This document shows positions 6,589-13,916 of a stretch of 18,971 nt of DNA, one piece after another. The stretch lies in contig CAYMVS010000044.1 in assembly GCA_964394205.1 (NCBI GenBank), forward strand, positions 1-18,971. The letters run 5' to 3'. Each line of letters starts with the position of its first letter. Positions within the stretch are counted from its first letter, which is position 1. This DNA is from HGM05190 sp964394205 (GTDB taxonomy: Bacteria; Bacteroidota; Bacteroidia; Bacteroidales; Muribaculaceae). Both the position numbers and the translations under genes were made by a program. The notes beneath the pieces were generated by a model. The model saw only the letters and a list, made by a program, of their open reading frames with translations, was not told the origin of the DNA and searched no databases.

Positions 6589-7473
6589 TTAGAAGAATTT
6601 TATTTCTTTGCCCATCAGTGTTGACAGCACATTGTTGGCCAGGCGGCTGGCGCCGATTCGGAAGTACTCGTTGTCGTCGACCCACTTCTCGCCGAGCACG
6701 GCCTTGATGACGGTGTAGTATTGGAGAGCCTCCTCGGTAGTGGCCACTCCACCCGAGGCTTTGAAGCCAACCATGCGGCCGGTCTTCTCATAGTATTCCT
6801 TGATACATTCGGCCATGACGTAGGCGGCTTCAAGCGATGCGCCGGGATATTCCTTGCCGGTTGAGGTCTTGAGGAAGTCGGCGCCGCTGTATAGTGAGAG
6901 CACCGAGGCGGCCTTTATATTCCCGGCGCTGCCGAGGGCTCCGGTCTCGAGGATTACTTTCATGCGGGCGTTGCGGCAGGCATGTTTCATCTCCTGGATC
7001 TGGTCGCAAAGCTCCTCATAGTCTTTGTCGAAAAATTCGCTCAGGCCAAAGACAATGTCAATCTCGTCGGCACCGGCCTCGACGGCGAGAGCCACCTCGG
7101 CAACCTTTACCTCAAGAAATGACTGGGCCGAGGGGAAGCAACCGGCAACCGAGGCGATGTCGACCGACGACACGTCGAGCACCGTGCGCACGATGGGCAC
7201 AAAGTTGGGGTAAACACAGATGGCGGCAACGTTGGGCAGCTCGCCAAACTCGTTCTCAAAAGCGTTGACACGCTCGGTAAACGCTGCCACCGAGCTGTTT
7301 GAATCGGTCGACTTGAGGGTAGTCAGGTCGATCGAGTTGAGCAATGTCTTGTAAACCTCGGGGCGACGGTTGCTGTCGAGATGGTCGGCAAGAATTTTCT
7401 CTACACGCGCCTTTATCTCGGCCTGGTCGGTTATCACCTGTGAGTCGGCGATCACTTGTTGGTACTTGTCCAT
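6589..7473 (-). CDS. deoC: Deoxyribose-phosphate aldolase
   Basis: Cytoplasmic class I aldolase that cleaves 2-deoxyribose-5-phosphate to glyceraldehyde-3-phosphate and acetaldehyde in deoxynucleoside catabolism. The 294 residues include an N-terminal extension of about 40 compared with the shorter enzymes. The (beta/alpha)8 active site is clear: D139 in ADEIDIVFG, the Schiff-base Lys K207 in KTSTGK and the second Lys K238 in GFKASGGV. The ATG at 7473 follows an AT-rich gap of 23 nt after the MazG-like gene. The order dtd, mazG-like, deoC on one strand suggests shared housekeeping or salvage expression. No other deo genes lie nearby. Confidence 0.96.
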   Translation of the reverse strand: MDKYQQVIADSQVITDQAEIKARVEKILADHLDSNRRPEVYKTLLNSIDLTTLKSTDSNSSVAAFTERVNAFENEFGELPNVAAICVYPNFVPIVRTVLDVSSVDIASVAGCFPSAQSFLEVKVAEVALAVEAGADEIDIVFGLSEFFDKDYEELCDQIQEMKHACRNARMKVILETGALGSAGNIKAASVLSLYSGADFLKTSTGKEYPGASLEAAYVMAECIKEYYEKTGRMVGFKASGGVATTEEALQYYTVIKAVLGEKWVDDNEYFRIGASRLANNVLSTLMGKEIKFF

Positions 7474-7496
7474 AGTTTCTTATCGGTTGAATTTTT

Positions 7497-7838
7497 TTAT
7501 TTTAGTTTCGGGTTATTAAGATGTCGCGAGCTGTCGCGGCGGTTTTTCTTGTCGATGTTTCGCCCGATGGCTTCGGTCAGGTCGATGCCGGTCTGATTGG
7601 CTATGGCCGCGGTGACCCAGAGCAGGTCGGCGAGCTCGTCGGCAAGGTCGAGACACTCACCCTCTTTTGCCGACTGGTCGCCAAAGCGTCGGGCCATGAT
7701 GCGGGCCACCTCGCCGGTCTCCTCGGCCAGGATGGCCATGTTGGTCAGGGGTGAGAAATATCTCACTCCGACGGTGGTGATCCACCGGTCAACCGTTTGC
7801 TGAAACTCGCTCAGTGTCATCTCGTGGTGGGGTTGCAT
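7497..7838 (-). CDS. MazG-like nucleotide pyrophosphohydrolase
   Basis: A 113-residue all-alpha NTP pyrophosphohydrolase that probably hydrolyses non-canonical or excess (d)NTPs to the monophosphate and pyrophosphate. The metal-binding motifs are present: E39-E40-TG-E43 in LAEETGEVARI, and D67-E68-LA-D71 in DLADELADLLW. The N-terminal segment GVRYFSPLTNMAIL is typical of the single-domain MazG-like group in this phylum. The substrate cannot be told from sequence. It starts with ATG at 7838, only 3 nt after the dtd stop codon, so translation is probably coupled, and deoC follows on the same strand. Confidence 0.9.
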   Translation of the reverse strand: MQPHHEMTLSEFQQTVDRWITTVGVRYFSPLTNMAILAEETGEVARIMARRFGDQSAKEGECLDLADELADLLWVTAAIANQTGIDLTEAIGRNIDKKNRRDSSRHLNNPKLK

Positions 7839-7841
7839 GGG

Positions 7842-8291
7842 CTATCTCTCTTTAGAGTCAATAACAATCGTGACCGGCCCGTCGTTGACCAGCATGACCT
7901 GCATGTCGGCTCCGAAGACGCCTTTTGACACCGGGCGGCCGGCAGCGCGGGCCAGCTCGGTGCAGTAAAGGTCAAACAGGTCGACCGACAGGGGTCGCCG
8001 GGCGGCGCGTATGTAGCTCGGGCGGTTGCCCCGGCGGGTCGAGGCCAGGAGCGTGAACTGGCTTACCGCCAACAGCTCACCGCCGACATCGGCCACCGAG
8101 CGGTTCATAATCCCGGCGTCGTCGTTGAAAACGCGCAGCGCGGCGGTCTTGCCGGCCAGATAGAGGGCATCGGCGGGGGTGTCGTCAACATCGACCCCCA
8201 CGAGTATCATAAGGCCGTGGCCTATAGCCGACACCTGCCGGCTGTCAACGCTCACCGAGGCTTGCCTGACTCGTTGTATAACTATTTTCAT
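7842..8291 (-). CDS. dtd: D-aminoacyl-tRNA deacylase
   Basis: Removes D-amino acids (and Gly mischarged on tRNA-Ala) from tRNA, protecting translation. The start MKIVIQRVRQASVSV at the ATG 8291-8289 is the canonical Dtd N-terminus and gives 149 residues, the usual length. An in-frame ATG at 8444 would add 51 residues that are not family-like and would cross the promoter. Motifs: SQFTLLA at 77-83, the RRGNRPSY segment, and the cross-subunit Gly-cisPro motif at G138-P139 in NDGPVT. It is first in the dtd, mazG-like, deoC, CD225, DUF2752 run. A -7 element ends 7 nt before the start codon, so the transcript may have almost no leader. Confidence 0.96.
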   Translation of the reverse strand: MKIVIQRVRQASVSVDSRQVSAIGHGLMILVGVDVDDTPADALYLAGKTAALRVFNDDAGIMNRSVADVGGELLAVSQFTLLASTRRGNRPSYIRAARRPLSVDLFDLYCTELARAAGRPVSKGVFGADMQVMLVNDGPVTIVIDSKER

Positions 8292-8297
8292 CAACGG

Positions 8298-8305
8298 CAA
8301 ATATA
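8298..8305 (-). promoter_or_regulatory. Putative -7 element of the dtd operon
   Basis: The minus strand reads TATATTTG, a full TAnnTTTG match. A TTTG lies upstream but with only 15 nt between, shorter than the usual 19-21. Transcription would start within a few bases of the dtd ATG at 8291, implying a leaderless or nearly leaderless message. Confidence 0.45.
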
Positions 8306-8364
8306 ACATTTTTTTCTGAACAAAGGCTCGTTCACAAACGTCTTTATATAAAAATAGTTGTTTT

Positions 8365-8772
8365 ATGATGAAACGAAAAATTTTGACCGAAGCCATCGTG
8401 ATAGGCAGCCTGGCGCTGTTGCCGGGGTGTCTGCCGGCCGACATGACTGTAGATTATGGTGCTGGTTTCGGGCCGGGCTATCTCTCGGTGGGGACAACCT
8501 TTCCGGTAGTCGCCACGGGGCCTTACTATGACGGCCCGCTGTGGGGCGGCGCTCCCGCGATATGGCCGGCGCCACAGCCCGCGCCGCGACCCATAAACGT
8601 GCGTCCCCCAATGCGTCCGGCTCCGGTTGGACCGGTGGCTCCCGCCCCCGCTCCTGCCCCGGCGCCCGCTCCCGGTTCGGGCCCGTCGTTCAATCCCGGC
8701 CCCGGCGGTGGCAACCAGGCTCCGGCGCCTGAAGGGGGTCAGTTCAGACCCGGCGGCAGATTGCCCCGCTGA
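8365..8772 (+). CDS. Proline/alanine/glycine-rich lipoprotein, unknown function
   Basis: 135 residues (ATG at 8365, a second ATG at 8368). A basic N-terminus and hydrophobic segment end in the lipobox L-P-G-C with the lipidated Cys at 22, followed by LPAD. The usual acidic surface-export signal of Bacteroidetes lipoproteins is not obvious, so the protein may stay facing the periplasm. The middle has Gly/Tyr/Pro-rich sequence (GAGFGPGYLS, GPYYDGPLWGG), and the C-terminal half is low complexity with a V-(AP)n run and Gly-rich tail. No known domain is recognised. It is transcribed divergently from dtd, with a 73-nt gap, and its last 34 bp overlap the 3' end of the channel gene on the other strand. 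The lipobox supports it over a chance GC-rich frame. Confidence 0.7.
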   Translation: MMKRKILTEAIVIGSLALLPGCLPADMTVDYGAGFGPGYLSVGTTFPVVATGPYYDGPLWGGAPAIWPAPQPAPRPINVRPPMRPAPVGPVAPAPAPAPAPAPGSGPSFNPGPGGGNQAPAPEGGQFRPGGRLPR

Positions 8773-9458
8773 CCGCGACTTTTGTTGTAGCGCTGCACCA
8801 ACGACGTGAAATAGACTGTAAACAGAGGGAACATTATCATACCCATCATCGACAGCACTGCCGACAGCACTTTGCCCGGCCACAACGAGGGATAGATGTC
8901 ACATCCCAGTGTGGTCGAGTTCATGCATGCCCACCACAGCGCGTCCCAATAGTTCTCGACAAGCGGGTTGATGGCATGCTCCTCATAGAAAAAAACGAGG
9001 CTGGCACAGTAGATCATCGAGACCATCACCGTCAGGTAGGAGGCCAGCATCGAGGTGACCCGGTGAACCGACACATACCCCACCGTCAGCGCCATGGCAT
9101 AGATGGCACGGGTGAGCGGCACGAAGCGCACAAAGTAAACCTCCTCGGCCGTGAGCGGGATGTGATAGGCTGTCACAAGATTAAGGTAAGGGATCGACAC
9201 AAGCAGAAACGGCCAGCGCCGGGCCAGGTAGTGCCGGCGGTTGTCGGCAAAATAGAGCTCCACAAAAAAGTCGGCTATGAAAAAGATGCACACCCACAGC
9301 TGAAAAGTCATGTAGTGGCTGTTTTCCAGAAAGTTGGTGCCGTTGAACGTGTCGATCGAGATATAGACCACCAACGCCAGCGACAAAACTAACATGAGTC
9401 GGTGACACATCTCGGCAACTTTATTTTTTAAAGCGGGATTTTTTAAAGGGGGAGTCAT
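8739..9458 (-). CDS. Ion-channel-like protein (voltage-gated K+ channel fold, atypical filter)
   Basis: 239 residues from the ATG at 9458. A TTG at 9515 also opens the frame but would sit upstream of the likely promoter. The helices follow a six-helix channel layout: about 21-36, 50-70, 82-99, 111-130 (with Arg 111 and 117, S4-like), 134-158 and 196-222. The pore loop lies between the last two: DALWWACMNSTTLGCDIYP at 172-190. The normal potassium filter TVGYGD is replaced by T-L-G-C-D, one residue shorter with Cys in place of Tyr-Gly. S6 (KVLSAVLSMMGMIMFPLF) is channel-like. Ion preference is therefore uncertain. The 3' end overlaps the convergent lipoprotein gene by 34 bp. Confidence 0.8.
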   Translation of the reverse strand: MTPPLKNPALKNKVAEMCHRLMLVLSLALVVYISIDTFNGTNFLENSHYMTFQLWVCIFFIADFFVELYFADNRRHYLARRWPFLLVSIPYLNLVTAYHIPLTAEEVYFVRFVPLTRAIYAMALTVGYVSVHRVTSMLASYLTVMVSMIYCASLVFFYEEHAINPLVENYWDALWWACMNSTTLGCDIYPSLWPGKVLSAVLSMMGMIMFPLFTVYFTSLVQRYNKSRGQRGNLPPGLN

Positions 9459-9470
9459 GGGCTGACGATG

Positions 9471-9478
9471 CAAATATG
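9471..9478 (-). promoter_or_regulatory. Putative -7 element for the channel gene
   Basis: The minus strand reads CATATTTG, one mismatch from TAnnTTTG. TGTG, one mismatch from TTTG, lies 20 nt upstream. The start site would fall about 6-8 nt before the ATG at 9458, which argues for that start over the upstream TTG. Confidence 0.35.
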
Positions 9479-9519
9479 ATGAACTGTCGTCTATATAACA
9501 CACAGTCGGGGTCAAGCGT

Positions 9520-9723
9520 TCACCGCTCGCGTTTCTTTAGGAAAACGTGGAGCAGACCGATGACAATCAGCGTGATGCCGATGATGGAGAAGTAGTAGAG
9601 ATAGTTGCCGGCGCGTAGCTCGGGGAGCCCGATGACAGCCATCACCGCCAGATAGACGAGCAAGATCGCCGGCAGCCAAACCGACTTGCGGCGCCAACGC
9701 GGTTTGTCACTCGGCTTTCTCAT
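9520..9723 (-). CDS. Small two-helix membrane protein, unknown function
   Basis: 67 residues with a strongly basic N-terminus (MRKPSDKPRWRRKS), two hydrophobic helices at about 15-32 and 42-62, and a basic tail (FLKKRER), so both ends probably face the cytoplasm. No named domain is recognised. The ATG at 9723 lies 17 nt inside the end of the upstream exonuclease gene, an overlap that suggests one operon with coupled translation. It ends before the promoter region of the channel gene. Confidence 0.75.
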   Translation of the reverse strand: MRKPSDKPRWRRKSVWLPAILLVYLAVMAVIGLPELRAGNYLYYFSIIGITLIVIGLLHVFLKKRER

Positions 9724-10333
9724 GACTCAGGTAGGGAGACTGAGACGGGTTGAAGGCACCCGACTGCAGGCGGTTGAAAATGTGAAGACAAGCCCACGCG
9801 TCAAGAGCGGCGTAGGCCTGTTGGGCCGGGCTTAGCTCGGGGGCCTCCCAGTTGCTCAGGCGCTGGCTTTTGGAGATGCGGCTGCCAAAGATGATGCCAT
9901 AGATTTTCTGCAGGCTGCAGTCGGTGATGCCAAACTGTTTGACCATCTGCTGCAGCTCCACAAAACCGCCCGGGGTGAAATCGGCGATCTTGTGCAGCAT
10001 GAAAAAGTCATCCTTTATCGACAGCCCCACTTTTGTTATCGACCCGTTTTCAAGGAATTGCCTGAGCCCGGGGGTGAAACCGATTTTGTTGAGGCGAAAC
10101 AGGAAAGCGCGCTCGGGGGTCGAGATCTGCATCAGCGACACCTGATGGGTCTGCCCTTTGCGGAACGATGGACGGGTCTCTGTGTCAAACCCCACCACTT
10201 GTTGCATAGACAGATATTCAAGCGCTTTGAGCGCCTGGTCATCGCGCTCGACCACATTGATGAGCCCGTCATAGACCATCGTGGGGAGCTCGGAGAGCTG
10301 CTGCTTGCTGATAGAAAGTGAAATGTTGTCCAT
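9707..10333 (-). CDS. DEDDy-type 3'-5' exonuclease domain protein
   Basis: 208 residues, essentially a single RNase D-like exonuclease domain with no helicase or HRDC module. Exo I is D50-T-E52 in VGFDTETRPSF, Exo II is in GLSIKDDF with D108, and Exo III is Y174-x3-D178 in QQAYAALDAW; all four metal-binding acids and the Tyr are in place, so it should be active. Substrate (RNA or DNA) is unknown. The ATG at 10333 is preferred over a GTG at 10360, because the GTG overlaps the likely -7 element. The small two-helix gene overlaps its 3' end. Confidence 0.92.
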   Translation of the reverse strand: MDNISLSISKQQLSELPTMVYDGLINVVERDDQALKALEYLSMQQVVGFDTETRPSFRKGQTHQVSLMQISTPERAFLFRLNKIGFTPGLRQFLENGSITKVGLSIKDDFFMLHKIADFTPGGFVELQQMVKQFGITDCSLQKIYGIIFGSRISKSQRLSNWEAPELSPAQQAYAALDAWACLHIFNRLQSGAFNPSQSPYLSHEKAE

Positions 10334-10359
10334 CTCTGTTTTGTCCCAAAAAATCGGCA

Positions 10360-10367
10360 CAAAAGTA
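10360..10367 (-). promoter_or_regulatory. Putative -7 element of the exonuclease gene
   Basis: The minus strand reads TACTTTTG, a full TAnnTTTG match in an 83-nt AT-rich gap. No clear TTTG lies at the -33 position. It implies a leader of about 20 nt before the ATG at 10333. Confidence 0.5.
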
Positions 10368-10416
10368 GATAAAAAATTTTGATTTTTATGCCCCCTCCGA
10401 TGTTTTTTAGGGCCGG

Positions 10417-11421
10417 TTATTCCGGTTTTTTCAGAATGGTGTCGAGGAAGGTGGCTGCGGCATCGACGGTCGGGTCAAACCATCGGTCAAAAAACCAGAA
10501 TGGGTGGATCGGGCTGTCGAGCTCGACCACACGGGTGGGGATGCCAATGGCGTCATAACGCTCGACCAGAGTGTCGCGGCCGTCGTGATAGCGGGGCAGC
10601 TGTGAGTTGATGAAGCATATCGGGGCGCTCTCGGGGGTGAGCCATTCCAGGGCCGAGGCTTCACGCCAGTGCTCGGGTGTCATGTCGGGGAGGCCTCCGA
10701 GCCATTGGGCGTTGACAGGCCAGGAGCCTTTTTTGCTGACCCGCTCGGCAACGTCGTTCAGATTGTAGTCGGAGATAAAGGTGACGACCCCGTCGATGTT
10801 GACCACAGCGTCGACCCGTGAGTTGTCGGCGAGCTTCCGGTCGCCCCCGGCGTGTCTGAGCGAGCCGTTGGTCACCCCGACCAGAGCGGCGAGCTGTCCT
10901 CCGGCCGAGCATCCGCTGATTGCTATTCTCCCCGGGTCGACACCGAGAGAGTCGGCGTGGAGTCGCACCCACTCGACGGCGCGCTTGATGTCGATCAGCC
11001 CGGCAGGATAGATGGCCTCGGGGATGAGGCGATATTCAACCGGTATGGTCACAAACCCGCGGGCGGCGATAGCGTGTGCCAAGGGGTGCTGCAGGGTGCG
11101 GTCGCCCGAGTTCCACCCGCCGCCATGCACCATGAGCAATGCCGGCAGGGGCCCGGGCTGGTTGGCCGGGCTGAAAACATCAAGATGCAGCTGCCGCCCC
11201 TGGCGCGGGGTGCTGTAGACTATGTTAAGGCGCGACTCAACCCCGTCGGCAGGGTCGACACTGACAAGGTTGATGTCGGGGTGCTGTTTGTGCACCTTGA
11301 CGGCGGTCGAGTGAAAGGTGAATGAGGTGTCGCGTGGCACCCCGTCGATCATTACCGTTTGAGCCTGTGCCACCATGGCGATCATTGAGATGAGGGTGGC
11401 TGCCGTGAGCAGATGTTTCAT
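10417..11421 (-). CDS. Exported alpha/beta-hydrolase, carbohydrate-esterase-like
   Basis: 334 residues with a signal peptide (MKHLLTAATLISMIAMVAQA). The hydrolase domain shows the HGGGW oxyanion loop at 99-103, the nucleophile S172 in G-C-S-A-G-G (170-175) and a likely catalytic His at 306 in SPIHPFWFF. This is the hormone-sensitive-lipase / BD-FAE type pattern found in acetyl- and feruloyl-esterases of glycan degradation. Its ATG overlaps the GH95 TGA by 4 bp (ATGA), so the two exported enzymes are translationally coupled and probably act on the same glycan, the esterase removing acyl groups. Substrate is inferred from the neighbour only. It is the last gene of its run; the exonuclease downstream has its own promoter. 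Confidence 0.88.
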   Translation of the reverse strand: MKHLLTAATLISMIAMVAQAQTVMIDGVPRDTSFTFHSTAVKVHKQHPDINLVSVDPADGVESRLNIVYSTPRQGRQLHLDVFSPANQPGPLPALLMVHGGGWNSGDRTLQHPLAHAIAARGFVTIPVEYRLIPEAIYPAGLIDIKRAVEWVRLHADSLGVDPGRIAISGCSAGGQLAALVGVTNGSLRHAGGDRKLADNSRVDAVVNIDGVVTFISDYNLNDVAERVSKKGSWPVNAQWLGGLPDMTPEHWREASALEWLTPESAPICFINSQLPRYHDGRDTLVERYDAIGIPTRVVELDSPIHPFWFFDRWFDPTVDAAATFLDTILKKPE

Positions 11422-13880
11422 TTGCGATGCAGTTTGATGGTTTGTCCCGGGACGGTCTCGATGTCATATTCCCACACCCGTTTCAGCTCGGGCCATGCCG
11501 CGGGGCGCTCCTGAGAGACCAATGGAGCTTTCACCCGTGTGCGGTCAAACAGTGGGTTGGGGCAGTCGCCCGTAGCCTCTTTTAGAGTCACGTCGGCCTC
11601 AAGAGGGACGTATGAGCGAACGCGCAACACGCCGCCGGCATTTGATTTTACCTTGGCGTCAAGCAGCTGGCCGTCAATCCATTCCATATCGACCTCAAAA
11701 TTGCCGCGGGCCCTGAGCCCTCTGACACTCCCTTTGCTCCAGGCCGCGGGGAGCGCCGGCAGCAGGTGAACGGCGCCGTCGTGGCTCTGCAGCAGCATCT
11801 CGGCGACACCGGCGGTCAGCCCGAAGTTGCCGTCGATCTGGAAGGGCGGGTGGGCGTCAAACATGTTGGGGTAGAGGCGTCCGGCCGGGTACTCCTTGGT
11901 CGAGTCATCGTCGGGCAAGAGTGAAATCATGTTGCCGATAATCCTGTAGGCGTGGTCGCCGTCGAGCAGTCGGGCCCAGAGGTTCACCTTCCAACCGATG
12001 CTCCACCCGGTGGCCATGTCGCCGCGCTGCCCGAGGGTTCGTGCCGCCGCGCTGAAAGCCGCCGGGGTGGCGTAGGGAGAGATGTGGTTTGACGGGTACA
12101 GGCCATAGAGGTGGGAGACGTGGCGGTGGCGGTCGGTGGGCGAGTCGGCATCGACCGTCCATTCCTGCAGCTGTCCATGTCGTCCGACCTGCATCGGCGC
12201 CAGCGAGGCGATGGCCGCCATCAGCGAGTCGCGGTAGCTCTTTTCATGGTCATGGCCGAGTATCTCCGAGGCCTGCAGCACGCTGTTCATGGCGTCGAGG
12301 GCTATCTGGTTGTCCATGGTGGAGCCGGCGATAATCCATGACTTGCCATAGCCGTGCTCGGGCGACATGGAGGGGACGGTGACGAGGTAGCCAGTGCGGG
12401 GGTCGGCGACCATCGAGCTGAGGTAGAAGTCGGCAGCCCCTTTGAGCACCGGGTAGTATTTCTCCAGAAAGGCTTTGTCGCCGGTGTAGAGATAGTGCTG
12501 CCACAGGTGGGTGGCGAGCCACGCGCCACCATTGGGCCACACGCCATATCTCGCTTTATCGACCGGGCCGCAGGCGCGCCACAGGTCGGTGTTGTGGTGG
12601 GCCACCCACCCCCGGGCGCCATAGAGCTCACGGGCGGTCTGTGCACCGGTGACAGCCAGGTCGGACACCATGTCAAAGAGGGGCTCGGCAGTCTCGGGCA
12701 GCGCGGTGACCTCGGCCGGCCAGTAGTTCATCTCGGTGTTGATGTTGATGGTGTATTTGCTGTCCCAGGGAGAGTCGACCCGGTCGTTCCAGATGCCTTG
12801 CAGATTGGCGGGCTGGCCACCGGGCTGTGACGAGCTGATGAGCAGATAGCGGCCATACTGGAAGAGCAGCGCCACCATGGCCGGGTCATGGTCGCGGGCA
12901 AACGAGACGATGCGCTCGCGGGTGGTTTTTGACGAGGCCCCGTCGGGACCCTCGAGGGTGAGCGCCACGCGGTCAAACTGCTCGCGATAGCGGTTGATGT
13001 GGCGTGAAAGGAGCTCGGTGTAGGGCACTTTGTCGACTGCCGCCAATGCTTTGTCGACACGCCGCGAGGGTGACGCGCTGATGTCGTGATAGTTGATATA
13101 GTTGGTGGCCGCGGCAATGTAGAGGGTGGCCGCGGTGGCTCCCTTGACGCTGACCATATTGCCTGAAGATGTAACCTTGCCCTGACCGTCAAGAGCGACT
13201 TTCACCCGGCCCTCGGCCTTGATTTTCCCCTCGATGCCCTCGTGGTCGATGCCGTTCATCTTGAATGTCAAGGTGTTGCCCGAGGCTTTCACGATTGAGG
13301 GCAGCGGCGAGGTGTGACCGACCGAGAAGTTGAGCGCGCCCGGCACCGATGCCTCCAGCCTGACCACAATCACCCCCTCACCCCGGGGGGCAAACACCGC
13401 GCGGGTCATTTTCACCCCGTCGGCGGTGACATATTCCGTGCGGGCCACGGCATCGTTGAGGTTGAGAGAGCGGCTGTAGTCGCGGGCCTTCCCGGCGTCG
13501 GGGAAAAGAATTTTCACGCTGCCCAAGGTCAGGTAGCTCATCCCGTGGGCGCCGTGCATGTAGGTCGAGTCGAGCAGTCGCTCGGCCTCGTCGGCGCGGT
13601 CGTCAAAAATCAGCTGACGTATCTTTGTGAGGTTGTCAAGAGCCCCCTTCTTGTTATTGTTATATGGGCTTCCCGACCAGAATGTCTCCTCGTTGAGCTG
13701 CAGCTCGTCGGTCGACACGCCTCCATAGACCATCGCTCCGAGCTTGGAGTTGCCAACCGGAAAAGCCTGGACCCAGCGTGTGGCCGGACTCGTTTCACGC
13801 AACACGAGGTTAGGGTCGGCGGCAAGTGCCGACACCGACCACACCAGGGCTGTCACAATGACAAGCAAAAGTTTTTTCAT
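11418..13880 (-). CDS. Glycoside hydrolase family 95 (alpha-L-fucosidase type), exported
   Basis: 820 residues with a signal peptide (MKKLLLVIVTALVWSVSALA) and the three-part GH95 layout: N-terminal beta domain (about 25-285), helical (alpha/alpha)6 barrel (about 330-700) and C-terminal beta domain. Diagnostic motifs are QLNEETFWSGSP near 61-72, GIWND and the N-I-N-x-E-M-N-Y-W-P-A segment with Asn379 and Asn381, SPEH with E508, LQEW near 571-574 followed by HRHVSHLYGLYPSN, and QIDGNFG with D683. By comparison with characterised members, the Asn pair and Asp form the inverting base system and E508 is the likely acid. Activity is probably on alpha-1,2-fucosides, though some members cleave L-galactose or related sugars. 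It starts 36 nt after ribF. Confidence 0.95.
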   Translation of the reverse strand: MKKLLLVIVTALVWSVSALAADPNLVLRETSPATRWVQAFPVGNSKLGAMVYGGVSTDELQLNEETFWSGSPYNNNKKGALDNLTKIRQLIFDDRADEAERLLDSTYMHGAHGMSYLTLGSVKILFPDAGKARDYSRSLNLNDAVARTEYVTADGVKMTRAVFAPRGEGVIVVRLEASVPGALNFSVGHTSPLPSIVKASGNTLTFKMNGIDHEGIEGKIKAEGRVKVALDGQGKVTSSGNMVSVKGATAATLYIAAATNYINYHDISASPSRRVDKALAAVDKVPYTELLSRHINRYREQFDRVALTLEGPDGASSKTTRERIVSFARDHDPAMVALLFQYGRYLLISSSQPGGQPANLQGIWNDRVDSPWDSKYTININTEMNYWPAEVTALPETAEPLFDMVSDLAVTGAQTARELYGARGWVAHHNTDLWRACGPVDKARYGVWPNGGAWLATHLWQHYLYTGDKAFLEKYYPVLKGAADFYLSSMVADPRTGYLVTVPSMSPEHGYGKSWIIAGSTMDNQIALDAMNSVLQASEILGHDHEKSYRDSLMAAIASLAPMQVGRHGQLQEWTVDADSPTDRHRHVSHLYGLYPSNHISPYATPAAFSAAARTLGQRGDMATGWSIGWKVNLWARLLDGDHAYRIIGNMISLLPDDDSTKEYPAGRLYPNMFDAHPPFQIDGNFGLTAGVAEMLLQSHDGAVHLLPALPAAWSKGSVRGLRARGNFEVDMEWIDGQLLDAKVKSNAGGVLRVRSYVPLEADVTLKEATGDCPNPLFDRTRVKAPLVSQERPAAWPELKRVWEYDIETVPGQTIKLHRK

Positions 13881-13916
13881 GATAATGATTGGTCAAAGAG
13901 TTAAGGGGGAGAGGTG

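Noticed and set aside
8292..8444. Extension of dtd to an ATG at 8444
   Set aside because: It adds 51 residues unlike Dtd, overlaps the divergent lipoprotein gene and crosses the promoter; the MKIVIQRV start is canonical.
9459..9515. N-terminal extension of the channel gene to a TTG at 9515
   Set aside because: It would start upstream of the likely promoter and uses TTG, while an ATG at 9458 follows a good -7 element.
10334..10360. GTG at 10360 as start of the 3'-5' exonuclease
   Set aside because: It coincides with the last base of the -7 element, so it would not be in the message; the ATG at 10333 is better.
10413..10430. CCGG-TTATT-CCGG followed by six T on the plus strand, resembling a terminator
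   Set aside because: No plus-strand gene lies upstream, the stem is only 4 bp, and it covers the end of the esterase gene on the minus strand.
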